The notes under the pieces are model-generated. The model was not told the origin of the DNA. It worked only from the letters and a program-made list of their open reading frames with translations, and did not search any database. Positions 1 to 11,300 of a stretch of DNA of 64,000 nucleotides are shown here, in pieces. Source of the DNA: Henricia sp. BOLD:AAB3569 (taxonomy: Eukaryota; Echinodermata; Asteroidea; Spinulosida; Echinasteridae); contig JBBELK010000620.1 of assembly GCA_037783545.1 (NCBI GenBank), positions 744,001 through 808,000 on the forward strand, read 5' to 3'. Each line of letters opens with the position of its first letter. The first letter of the stretch is position 1. The translations under genes were made by a program, and so were the position numbers.

Positions 1-8
1 CTTTCCAG

Positions 9-3000
9 TTTGCAGCGGTCAACTTGGCATTTGAAGATGACCAATCGGTAGACAAGGCTTCCATTGCGTAAGTTGAGGCTGGTTCATACCAGTGAAAATT
101 GCATAATGGAAACCAGGGTTGTAGTATATAAATATCACATGGTTTGAAGGTGGATAGTCGATATTAGCTCCCCGAGGTGTTGAAAGTTGACACGCTAGAT
201 CCCGAGGCTGAAGGCCAAGGGAACTAGCGTGTTTAACTTCTTATACCGAGGGGAGCTAATATCGATTATATACGTGCGCATAACGTGTGTAGCATAGCTG
301 TGCACCAACTATGCAGCTGGGCGCGTCACGTAAACATCAGCAAGACGGTAATGGCGGAATCTCGACAAAGTCGTTTTGTCGTCTGTCTAGATGATGAAGT
401 CCTTAAGAAAATAAGAAAAGTGGCCTACAGTGAAAACTGTGTCGGGTGAAATGTGCTACTAAAGTGCCAGGTGATTATGCTACAATTTGCTGTAAATATA
501 TAACTTTTCCGCCGTAGACCAGCTTCCGAAATTGAAACTCGAAGGACCACTGTCATGACTGTGACTGTGTATCGTTACTTTTAACCAACCAGATGACAAA
601 CATCTAAACGTTCGGTATATAAAACAAATATTGACTGCTGTTTATTCGGGTCATGGTTAAGATTATAGGCCCTCGGTGATCTCGAAGCCATGACTGTGCC
701 CCTCGGCTTCCGCCTCGGGGCATAGTCATGGCTTCGAGATCACCTTGGGCCTATAATCTTAACCATGCCCCTCATTGCAGTCACTATTTGTATACTAGCC
801 ACCCGAAATGAACTATGTGATATTTGTTTTACCATACCTCATACATATTCTTCCCCAGTTTGAAATCACTGACCGCAGGAAAACGATGAGTAAAAATGTG
901 CAGCCATCTTTTTCATGCATTCAGCTTTTTCATGCATTGGGAGTATGCAGTCCTGTGCAGCTAACACACACAGGGACTAATCAAACACATCAGCTTTCAT
1001 TACCCTCACAGGTACCCATTTACTCCTGAGGGAAAAGAGAGGCAATTCATTGCAAAGTGCCTTGCCTAGGGGCACATAAACCATGGACAAGGGCAGACGT
1101 GGATTCGAACCCACGACCTGCAGAATTAACCAATGTCTTGATTTCAATTCGCTGGACTGCTTATCGGCCATGATACCCTATAATACACTATCTCCACATT
1201 TTGAGCAAATTTCTATTATTTTGCTGTTTTCTTCTAATCTACAGCCATGTGAGTGAGCCAGAGAGTGAGGTTGGCGTGTGCCGAGTCAGCGTCGCCATAG
1301 GAGAAGATGATGAACTCCCACAAGTAGAAGAAGAAGAACCTCGATACGTCACCGCAAGTAAGAAATAAAAATAAAACCCTGGGAAACTTTATATATATAT
1401 CAAGTCCTGACTGTATCAGTATTATTATTATTATTATTATTTCTTTCTGGTATTCATACCAAGGATTCCTCAATAGTGCTCATTGGACTGTCAATCGCAA
1501 GCGTGAGGAAACCCATGATGAATTAGAAATGGCCAGAGACACCGGGGATGATCCCCCTTTGCTCTTCACGAAAGAATACTCTGGGATCTTTAGAGTGCGT
1601 TACCATTACCTAACACACTGGACCCACGGCTTTACATCCCTTCCGAAGGATGGAGCAAGTGTGGTTGAGTGCCTTGCTCAAGGGCACAGGTACCGCAGCC
1701 GGGGGGAGGTTTGAACCCGCAACCCCAAGTTTTCACCTATGATTGCAAGTCAATGACCCAAACCGCTCGGCCACGGTACCCCACTTACTGGCAGCTTTCA
1801 GTGTTGGGTGATGGCCAATACAATATTTGCTCTCATCTGGTTGGGGAAAACTACTGGCATTCTGTATTAGAGATCTGTTAACTTATCTGTTACATTGTGC
1901 CACTTACAGCAGCTTAAAAAATGTCTACTTTCCGCCGGCAACGTAACAAACATGACCTTTATTTAAGTCGTCACAGACATGGACCCCGTTCTCACTAGAG
2001 AAAGCGCTTCGTTCGACGATGATTCAATGAAGAGTTTTCCTGATGTGAATGCACGCCTCTCCATTCGACGATGAAGCAAATAGCTTTATTCGACGAAGGC
2101 ATCGTTGCATTCGATGAAGAAATCGCTTCATTCGATGAAGCAAATTTTCAATAAGAACGCTCCCTTCGTTCGACGAAGCAATTTGGCAAGCCTGGTTGCA
2201 CAAGCGCATTGTGTGTCAAGCGCCCAGCAAGCGTTGTTTTGACGCGCCACTGGAAAACCACACAGCGCATCTAGACGTGCAAAGCGCATGTACGACCTCC
2301 CACAGCTTCATTCGATCTTCGTTAGCGGTCGCTTATAATGTGTACGGTATCGCTCTTCGTTCGAGCTTCGTTCGATCTTCGTTAAGTGATATGTGAACGC
2401 ACGCTTCATTAACTAACGATGATTAACTAATTTTCGTCGAACGAAGCAATTTTCTAGTAAGAACGGGGTCCTTGACAAAATGTTGTTACTTAGGGTGTAC
2501 CTTGTTGTGAAACGATTGACATAAAAAGTAATCGTCCTTCTTTTCTATTCTATTTAGCTATCGGCACTGAAACAGTGTCTCCATTACAGAAAGGACCTGA
2601 ACAGTATGAGTCACAGGTAACCATTTTTGTCAAATTTATTTTTCTGGTTTGAAGCAGGTTATTTTCATACTTCAAGAAGCTAATTTCAAGATTTTGTCCT
2701 TGGAATCTTACAACAGGAGCTTGTACTTGACTTCGAGTTTGAAGAAGATGAAGCGATTTCCAGCTTTGCTCACATTCACACCCAGGAGTTTAATGGTGAA
2801 GAATCGCAGAAGAATGGGGACATCGATGAGATGCTGATTGGGGCTGATGGACAGACAGAGTCAGGTGACAAGTCGGGTGACATGGGGGGTGACAAGTCGG
2901 GTGACCAGTCGGGTGACATGGAGGGTGATGCGTCAGGGGATCAGTCGGGTGACAAGTCAGGTGATCAGTCGGGTGACAAGTCGGATGACATTTCACCTGG

Positions 3001-3421
3001 CAAGGCGGATGACAAAGTTGATAACATGACAGATGACAAATCAGGTGACACATCACATGACAAATCAGATGACTATCCGCATGACAAACCGGATGACAAA
3101 CCTCAGTCAGGACAAACCCTACCCCATAAGCCGTCCGTAAGCTCCACTGAAGGTAGTTCCGGAAACCCAAATAAAGAGATGACCTCTAAGGGGCCGACCC
3201 AACCCACCCCTTCGCCTCCTAAACCGGACCCAACCGACCCTAAAGACCCAACGACTTCAACACCAGAAACTCCTAAGGTAGTTCATTTTGACATGACAGA
3301 ACATGTTTCAGACCGAAGCAGTTCCTGCGCTTCCTCAGACAGCACTCCGATGCTGGATTTCGCTGGCGGATTTGAGAAAGTTCCAGACTTTCTCAGGGAG
3401 GTTGAAGTTACTGAGCTTTAG
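9..3421 (+). CDS. 3' part of a gene for an acidic, repeat-bearing protein of unknown function
   Basis: Four exons join in one open frame with canonical splice sites: 9-67, 1245-1357, 2558-2616 and 2717-3421 (TAG stop at 3419-3421). Intron phases match at each junction (phase 2, 1, 0), and each acceptor follows a pyrimidine tract, so the chain is unlikely to be chance. The 5' exons lie outside the window, so the start is unknown. The visible part is about 311 residues and very acidic, with Glu/Asp runs in exons 2 and 4. A tract of roughly 80 residues repeats a four-residue unit of the SGDK/SGDQ type. A Pro/Thr/Ser-rich stretch follows, and the protein ends in EVEVTEL. No membrane segment, signal peptide or catalytic motif is visible. 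It looks like the disordered C-terminal tail of a larger protein. I do not recognise the family. Open frames on the opposite strand here are shadows of the repeat. Confidence 0.72.
167..265. repeat. Imperfect hairpin in an intron
   Basis: The arms GATATTAGCTCCCCGAGG and its complement near 240-258 enclose a second inverted pair around ACACGCTAG/CTAGCGTGT. The hairpin lies in the first visible intron of the acidic-protein gene. It is probably a small inverted-repeat transposon; no target duplication was identified. Confidence 0.55.
648..775. repeat. Imperfect hairpin of about 125 bp
   Basis: Arms starting GGTTAAGATTATAGGCC (near 655) and ending GGCCTATAATCTTAACC (near 766) pair over about 55 bases each, with a GC-rich loop near 705-720. 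It is another short foldback element in the same intron. Confidence 0.6.
1019..1175 (-). repeat. tRNA-derived SINE fragment
   Basis: The motifs GCCTTGCCTAGGGGCAC and GGATTCGAACCCACGACC are typical of echinoderm short interspersed repeats. The second is the complement of a Pol III B-box, so the element points to the minus strand. Similar text recurs at 1580-1790, 30885-31015 and 31485-31720. Confidence 0.55.
1421..1442. repeat. ATT trinucleotide microsatellite
   Basis: About seven tandem ATT units in the intron after the exon ending at 1357. Confidence 0.8.
1580..1790 (-). repeat. tRNA-Leu-like SINE copy
   Basis: Read on the minus strand, the right part has GTGGCCGAGCGGTTTGGG (A-box-like) and GGGTTCAAACC (B-box-like) spaced as in a tRNA. 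It continues into the common tail with CTTGAGCAAGGCACTC. A clearly related copy lies at 31485-31720. Confidence 0.6.
1981..2471. mobile_element. Non-autonomous inverted-repeat element of about 490 bp
   Basis: The ends GGACCCCGTTCT and AGAACGGGGTCC form terminal inverted repeats, extending inward with TCGTTCGACGA/TCGTCGAACGA. The interior repeats the motif TTCGTTCGACGAAG and variants many times. No coding potential and no clear target duplication were seen. It lies in the intron before the exon at 2558. Confidence 0.65.
2860..3108 (+). repeat. 12-bp coding minisatellite
   Basis: A degenerate 12-bp unit close to TCGGGTGACAAG repeats about 20 times inside the last exon of the acidic-protein gene and encodes the SGDK-type tract. 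Units decay towards the 3' end (SDDI, ADDK, PDDK). Confidence 0.8.
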
Positions 3422-3639
3422 ACGTCTTCCCTTGTAACAATTTCTTCCCTATTAAACCTATTCCTTTGTAAAACTACCAGCTTATGCAGATTGTCGTAGT
3501 TAAACAAACGTTTTGCTGCAGAAAGTGCCATAGATATCCCTTTCGATGTGTACATTTCTTGAAAGGGACTTCTTTTTTCGTCCAATTTCCTGTGACTGAA
3601 GGGGCTATGAATTACTGCTTTTATGGAATTATGTCTTTC

Positions 3640-4050
3640 CACGGTAAAGGGGGCATTTTGGCAACACGGACCATATTTTCTAGAAAATACCTTTGTCTGG
3701 TCTCAAAATAAAAGAAAAAGGTTTCAGTTGTTCTGAAGAGATAAAAAGTGTTACAAATAGTGTGACAACATGCCTTTCTAAAAACCCTGTGTACAAATTT
3801 CCAATATACGCTCGTAACAGGGACGGTCTAAAATGTAACACAAGTGTCCTTCCCGGTTACGAGCGTATATTGGAAATTTGTACACAGGGTTTTTACAAAG
3901 GCATGTTGTCACACTATTTGTAACCCTTTTTGGGCCTAAGTTATCTCTTCAGAAAAACTTATTTCTTTTATTTTGAGACCAAACAAAGGTATTTCCTCGA
4001 AAATATGGTCTGTGTTGCCAAAATACCCCCTTTACTGTGGAAAGACCCAC
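3640..4050. mobile_element. Long palindromic element, copy 1
   Basis: Two arms of about 190 bp run from TCTTTCCACGGTAAAGGG near 3632 to CCCTTTACTGTGGAAAGA near 4048. They include the pair TCCAATATACGCTCGTAAC and its complement around a short loop near 3820-3850. A diverged second copy lies at 35865-36262. No coding capacity was seen. It sits just downstream of the stop codon of the acidic-protein gene, and its AATAAA near 3705 could be read as a polyadenylation signal. Confidence 0.75.
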
Positions 4051-4647
4051 GCATGTCTTCGTCTTCTGTGTGCCTTTTATAAGATGTTTCTTAACATTTA
4101 TAAAGCAATTATTGATGCGAAATAAAATTAGAAAAAAAATATAAAAAAATACAGTAGGTTCATTAATCTCCTAAGCAATATAATCTTCACACTTTTAACA
4201 TGCAGACTTTTAACTAGTGGCTTGAAACGTTTAAGATTCTAATTTGAACAGCGAATCAGTTTTATTTGATATTCGACCATTGTTATACCAATGAGCTTTA
4301 AACATTTTACACAATGGTCTACAAACATCGATAATAATTATTATTTTTTTATTCATTAATTTGTTTCTGTTAATTATGTTTTTTATGTTTTGTTTTTGTT
4401 ATCGTTTTTTTTTATTTTGGGGGTTACCCTTCATAAAAAAATAAGCCATTCCATTTACTACTTTTTGTTCATAAAAATACGAATGTGTCCTTGTATTATG
4501 TAACAACCAAATAGATTAAATTGTTACGGTTTTTCAAATCATCTGCTAAAATTCTGGACTATTTACTTGTATATTTCCGAGAAAGTCTATCTTTTCAGGA
4601 ATATTTTTGTACTAATATTAAACAGCAAGAAGCAAGTTTGATTTTAA
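4051..4647. other. AT-rich intergenic DNA without recognised features
   Basis: Very AT-rich sequence with T-runs near 4330-4430. I see no splice-supported ORF or repeat boundary. Confidence 0.5.
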
Positions 4648-4975
4648 AGGCCCTATGTATCATTTGCAAGATAAAACTTTTTACAGATTCGTGGAATACG
4701 AGTGTAACATATCCAAGGAAGAATATTGGTAAACTAGCCTGAAGAAATTTTAGCTACTTAGATGCATCAATGCTTCAGAAAACCTTCAAAATCTATGGAT
4801 TTTGTGTACAACTACAAGTGAATGGTAAAAAAAACTACCTTCGCTTGTCAATTTCCAGCATGAAATACCATTTTGGACGGAAATAAATTCATGTGGTGTT
4901 TGTTACCATTGCTATCAACACTTTGAGTAAGGTTTTTCTTGTCAACTGATGAAAAACAAATGACACAATGGGCCT
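4648..4975. mobile_element. TTAA-flanked non-autonomous element (328 bp)
   Basis: TTAA at 4644-4647 and 4976-4979 flanks ends AGGCCCTATGTATCATTTG and, on the other strand, AGGCCCATTGTGTCATTTG. A TTAA duplication with AG termini fits Kolobok- or piggyBac-type transposons. It is non-coding. Confidence 0.75.
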
Positions 4976-5371
4976 TTAAACTGGTGCACATTGTATTTTA
5001 CGTGACCGTTGATGACAGAACACTTGAAGTTTACTAGGTTACGAAAAGGCATCGGAACGAGGCTGCCCCGATACCGTTATTTACACATCGTGCCATGAAC
5101 ACATTTTTGCTTTTGTATAGTTGCGATTGCACGCATGACCGAAAGTGATATCACACGTCCTTTCAGAATACAATTGATTATTTAGATCAACGGCAAAGCG
5201 AGGGTGATGTCTTTGACCACTTCGAAGGGAGCGGTTATTTACCGTTCCCCTCAGGTGAATAGGTGCGTGGTCCGTGCATAATCGCCTTTTGGCAAGTTTC
5301 TTGGTCAATTTGGCGGGTTTAAATGCATTTTTCTCCTCGGTCAACAATACCCGCTCAATCACTGAACGAAG

Positions 5372-8300
5372 ATGATGTGGTACGCACAAGACTCATTGGG
5401 TTTCACATACCCGCTAGTTCTCTGCGTGGTTCTTGCGTTGACGACTCGAATCCTTCTGAGGGTCCGACGCCAGCCCCCCGGGCCCTGGGGCTTCCCGTGG
5501 GTCGGGATTGTCCCGTATCTGGTTTTTGCCGAATATGTCAGGGGTCTTCAACGCCATGAAGCTCTGGCGAAGCTGGCAGCGCGTTACGGGGCCGTCTTCA
5601 GCATGACCGTGTTTGGGCGCTGTGTGGTCATCCTTTCTGATCCGGAGATTGTGAGGGAAGCTTTCACACGACAAGAATTCAACAACAGACCTGAGATTAA
5701 AGTGGAGCATATTCCGACGGGAACAGGTGAGAACACAACCTAATAACCATCCGATCGACAAGTTGGGATTAAAGGCGTCTTTCCTTGGGTCCGTTTTTCA
5801 TCCGTTTGGCGTGCGTTGCGTTTGCGCTCTGTATCGGTCTATGGAGCGATGCAAGACGGATGAAAGACGCAAGACGGATGAAAACGGAGCAAAGGAAAGG
5901 CGCCTTTACTCGGATTCTTCTGAAGAATGTAGAAATAATGGAGGCATGCAGTCACTAGTAGTAGACCGGTCAAACACACTGAACGGTTCCACTAGACAAC
6001 GCATAAAAACACGACAATGATGGACAATTTGTTGATGATATTTGACAGGGTTCCACAACAATTTGCAACAGTTTATTTTCGGTATCATGAAAAACTAACG
6101 CCTTCTTTCTACAAGAATATTAAATAAAAAACTCTAAATTATCACAAATATCAGTGAAATTGCCCACTTCACGCTCTTCGAGCTCGGCCGACCGGCGAGG
6201 CCCGCGGGTGCCGATGCCCGGTGTTGAAATTGAGAATTTCTCGCTGGAAAATCTTGCCCAATCTTAACTATTTAGGGCGCACTTAAAAGCTTATGACACG
6301 ATCTTTCCATTTCTGCTTGCGCGTTTTAGCTATAGTCGACAGTTTTGGGTAAAAACAAAGCGCGCAACTTTCAACGAAAAATAAGAACGATTGTCTGTAC
6401 TGTCTCCAGGTGAAATTGTGGGAATGAAATCTGCCATACTGCAGTAGAAATCAGGCCGCAAAATCTGGTATTTTGTGCTGCAAAACTCAACTTTTAAGAA
6501 TTGTTTTTAAGTTTTTAAATTTGTTTCTCTGAACCTGTTGTCATATTGTGTACTGTACCTACTGACACAATTTCAGCTAAATAGCATCATCAGAACCTGA
6601 GAGATGACTTTTTTGCATATGTAATTAGTTTGACTTAGTCTCTAGAGCACAAATTATTGAAATTTTGTCTTTTAGCCAAAATTTGGGCCACTGTTTCACA
6701 AGAACTGAAAATTAGTATTATTTGTAACACACTTATATTTTCAATAAAGGCAGCAGACATTCATATATGTAAAAATGACACGTTACATTGCCTCAGATCA
6801 CCAAGAATAAGGCATCTCAACTACACACCTTGAAAAGTAGGCGATTTGGGCTTAAAAGTTGGCCTGTTTGTGAACTTACTGGCTTTTTTAATGCACTGTA
6901 TTTAAATAATGGGGTGTATAACTTGGGAAAGAAACACTGATATGTAAAGTTTGGGTGATTTACTTCCAGGAAAGGAGCAAATAAGATATTTAAAGCCTAT
7001 GAATATAATAGAAAAGTTGGTGTGAAATCAAATTTTTTTTGATTTTTGCCATTTATTTGTTGAGTTGTCTAGGAATTTGTCATTTTTTCAAAACCTTTTT
7101 TGGCCATAACTTGGGAACCCCTGTATATACCGATATTCAAAATTCAAAGTGTTTTGTAATCTACACAACAAAGTCCTTCAGGGGAATTGTAAATTTGATT
7201 CAAAGAAGCGTTTTTAATTTGTTCATTGTCCTGCCTACTAGTAGGATAGTTTAAAAGAAGTCCATCAATTTCTCCAGCCCAAGTCTTTAAATTCTAGCTT
7301 ATACCTGAAAGTTTAAAGTGGCACCACCGAACAACTTTATTTCATAACGTTTTGATTAACCCTTTCAGTGATTTTTAACAGTGCACATTCATTCATTTAA
7401 TGGACCCATTTATTCATGAATGCAAATTGAGTTGTTTGGTTTATCCTGTTTGTTATATTTGTAAAAAAATAAAACCAACAGTCACGGCATCCAACCATTC
7501 TGTGTGCCATGCTCGCATGACAACGTCATGTCGTTTGTACACTGTAAAAAAAAAGTTGGTTTTTTTTACGGTATTTCCCTGGCAGTTTGGACGCCAGTGC
7601 AATACCGTAAATAAACTGGAAACTGTCAATTGACAAGTCCACTGTAAAATCACAGTCTACAATGAGTTGTAAAAAAACGGCAGCGCCCTTGTTAATTAAC
7701 ATCGGTTTCCCTTGTAAGAACACAGTATTTAAAGTTGCACTGCCCGTGTTTGGGCCGTTTTTTTTTTTAAAGTTAAATAGGTATTTATCTAGAATAGAAA
7801 AAGTTATCAGCTTTCATTTGGTACCAAGAACGTAAAAATCCGTCAAGGATTAATGCCAGTCGATTAAAAACAAGAAATGATTAAATGGCTGGCTGGTCAA
7901 TTAATCGACAGGGTTATGACGTTAATGTACATGTGCGCGTACATGTGTACATTGTACACATACTATGTACATATGAGCGTACGCGCACATGTACAACATG
8001 TGAAGCACGTTTCAAGAAAAAGGCTTGTATCTCCAATTCCCGACGTCGGAAATTTAAGTTTTTGATATTTTTCGTTACAGAGACATGTAAGCTTTCTAAA
8101 TTCGTTCGCTTGTGTAAATTAATTTTTTTAATCCTTTCACCCAAACACGGGCAATGCAACTTTAAACTGTAAATTCACCAAATTCCGAGCATATACCAAC
8201 AGTCTGTCCATATTATTTTACGTCGCACATTGGTTACAAGTATGCCTTTCTTGTGTATTAACAGGAACGGGTTAGTGAAACTCTGTGTAAAAACAATTTG

Positions 8301-11300
8301 TACAGTGTGGAATATTCTTATGGAATCAATTGTGTAAAGCAATTCCGCTGTCCTTCGCCACTGAAAGACAGATTAGCCCTTTCAGCCCCAATGGCGACTT
8401 AGCCCGTGCACTGTACCACGCTTGAGCACCAATGGCCACCGCGTTCGTTTGGTGTATGATACAACAGGGGTCGCCATTACGATTTTTTTTGGAAACGACA
8501 CGTGAAAAAACCTGCAACAAAATTGAATCTTCTTGCCTAAATTTCAGCATCATGGCTGATCGCGATGCAGAGATACTTGAATAATTGTTTGCAGACAGTG
8601 ACTCTGACATGGATTCTATGAGTTCATCCGAAGAGTCCGCTGAAACTAGCCACGAATCTGATGAATATTCTCCGTCTAAGTCTTCAGACTCGGATATTAC
8701 ATCGCACAGTTAGTGTGAGTGTAATGGTTGCACACACATTAAATAGGGCTCCCATAGGAACCAATGCTAAATGCCCAATTTTCAAAAATCATTTAAAAAT
8801 ACCCACAACTCTCTCAGCGTCTGGAGACGACAACCAAAATACACATTGATATCTCATATTTTTAATTCTGTTCAATTTTATAGGGGTAATCCGTCACTTT
8901 CATTCCCTAATTTCCACATATGAAACAAAACTACCCCTGCAAGAGTGAAAATTGCCAAACAGACCAGCGCCATTTTGAAAAAAAAATCACATTCGCTACT
9001 GGGGAAAATAGGGCAACTTTCACGAGCTACATTCTCCAAAATGTTTGTACTTGGAAGAAAAAATACCCCACATCACGATGGTGGCCAGTTTCCCCACAAG
9101 ACCCCACTTGTTCAGCTCGAAATTCTCTCTAAGAATTTAAGGGCATACAAAATATTCATGAGCTTGGCGCACAGATCCCTGCCTATTTACTTGGGTGCAC
9201 CTATGTGAATTAATGTATGAACTCGCGGTGACCTTGTGCCAGTATGCCATGCACGTAGCACGTGGGACTGCATGGGAGCACTGTGTGAATAAACAATATG
9301 GGCACTGCAGGCTGCATGCGCATAAACAAATATGGGGCTGATAGGGTTAATGGACAGTTTACAACTCAAATCTGTCTTTTTACGGGAATATGCTTTGAAA
9401 CTTCCACCAATGCCATTAATTTACAGCATTGCCTTTAAATCAATGGCATTATGTTAATCAACAGTTTGAACGGATGTATTTACATGCAAAACCTCTGTAA
9501 AACCAGAAATACTGTCCGACACCGTTATTGTACACGAAGAAAATCTTGTAATTTTACGGGAATTTTTTACAGTGAGGCTTGGCAAAAGTTAGGTGTGAAG
9601 TTCATTGTGAACCATCTCTGTGTGAGTTCGGCTTGGGAAATATAAAACGGCAAACGATCCCAGACGTGCCTGTAAAAATAAGTCAACAAATGATTTTAAA
9701 ACGCTTTTTCAAAGACAAAACTTTCGCGAAGAGTATCTCAACGCTTTGAGATCGTAGACGGACGTTTTAGTGCCAGTATACAAATATTACGGGGTGGGTT
9801 CGGGAAAAACATAGGAATTTGTATTCAACATTTCTCAAACGTTACTGCGAGATTGTGTATTTCAAAGAACACCCATGGCGCTCTAGTTAAACCTTAAAGG
9901 ATTAAAACAACTTTGAAGGTCACGTTCTGTCGTTCAGAAATGTATCGTGTGGTGACGATTTGACAGAACTCAAAACTGATGGACAATGACGCAATTTCTT
10001 CAAGAGATTTTGAAGAATTTGGTCCGCTGGAACTATTCAGACTGGGATTATTTCTTCCATTGTTATAGCTTTTACGAGGTTTGTGAACTTTGGGCAGTAT
10101 TTGTGACGTGAAGGTCCCCTCCCGTGTTATCGCTCCTCGTATCCAACCATGGCCTTGTGCTTACATGTATGCGGACACACTTTGATCTCCTAAGGCCTTT
10201 TCACACTACCCACTTTCGACCCGGGTAACTTTCTACCATGGGTATAGCTGCAAATAACTTGGATTAAATTTAACCCGGAGTTTCGTTTCACACGACAATT
10301 GTTAACCCCGAGAAACACTTATCCGGGTCGTCTCTTACACGGGTCATCAGCGACCCTTTTCCAACTGCACTTCTGCATTCACACATGTATTAACCGGGCA
10401 ACCAAGGGCGTGGTTTGCGACCATCAAGGAACGTATTTCTGACACGATTACTGATTCAACGATCAGCTTCAGTCCGTCAGCAACCAAAACGGATGAAAAG
10501 TGATCATTGGTTGAACTCGTCTTACAAATCGTTACGACAATAAACGAATTCAATTACGAAGTACTGACGACACGTTTCCGATTTATTCGTCGTCAACTTC
10601 GCGTAACAAAATTACAGTTGCTTGTGAAAAATCGATCTACTGATCATGCATTATAACAACATAGCAGTCGACATGAAGACATCGCTGGCGATAAAGCATG
10701 CATGCTTCTTGTCATTGGCTGTTTCGGGACACAGTACCCGAAATAGCCTTTTTTTTTTTTTTAATATTTTTTCTTCTTTTATTGGCTGTTTGGGGACACG
10801 TACCCAAACAGCCTTTGTTTTTGTTCAGATTGTTTTGGCTGTTCCGCGGTATCCGGTCACGACCGGTACAGCCTTTGTTTTCGTTCAGATTCTATTTTTA
10901 TTTTTGGCTGTTCCGATACGGTTGAAAGTGGTGCAGAGTATCTGGATGGGGTCAACAGTGTTAGACTTCGAGTCCAAAACATTGTGGCGATGGACTTTGA
11001 ACTTGCTCACTTCCAGTCCAAACCGGAAGTGGTCCTTAATTTAAAAACGGTAGGAGGTATTGAGATGGGGTCAAGTGTGTGAGTGTCAGAAGCCCTCCGG
11101 CTTTCCAAATATATGTGATGACGTCATCGTACGAAATAGCGACCTCTAGCGACAAGATGATTAATAATTAAATATTCAGAAAGTAGGATTGACAATTGGA
11201 GATGAATTCATAAATATTCAAAAATCAATAAAGAAAATCAACCGTTTGACCTACGATCTTGATTACTTCGCCATATACGATCACTAACAATGGTCTTTAA

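Noticed and set aside
2790-3170. Minus-strand Cys/His-rich ORF opposite the acidic exon
   Set aside because: It is a shadow of the 12-bp coding repeat; the plus-strand reading is supported by three in-phase splice junctions.
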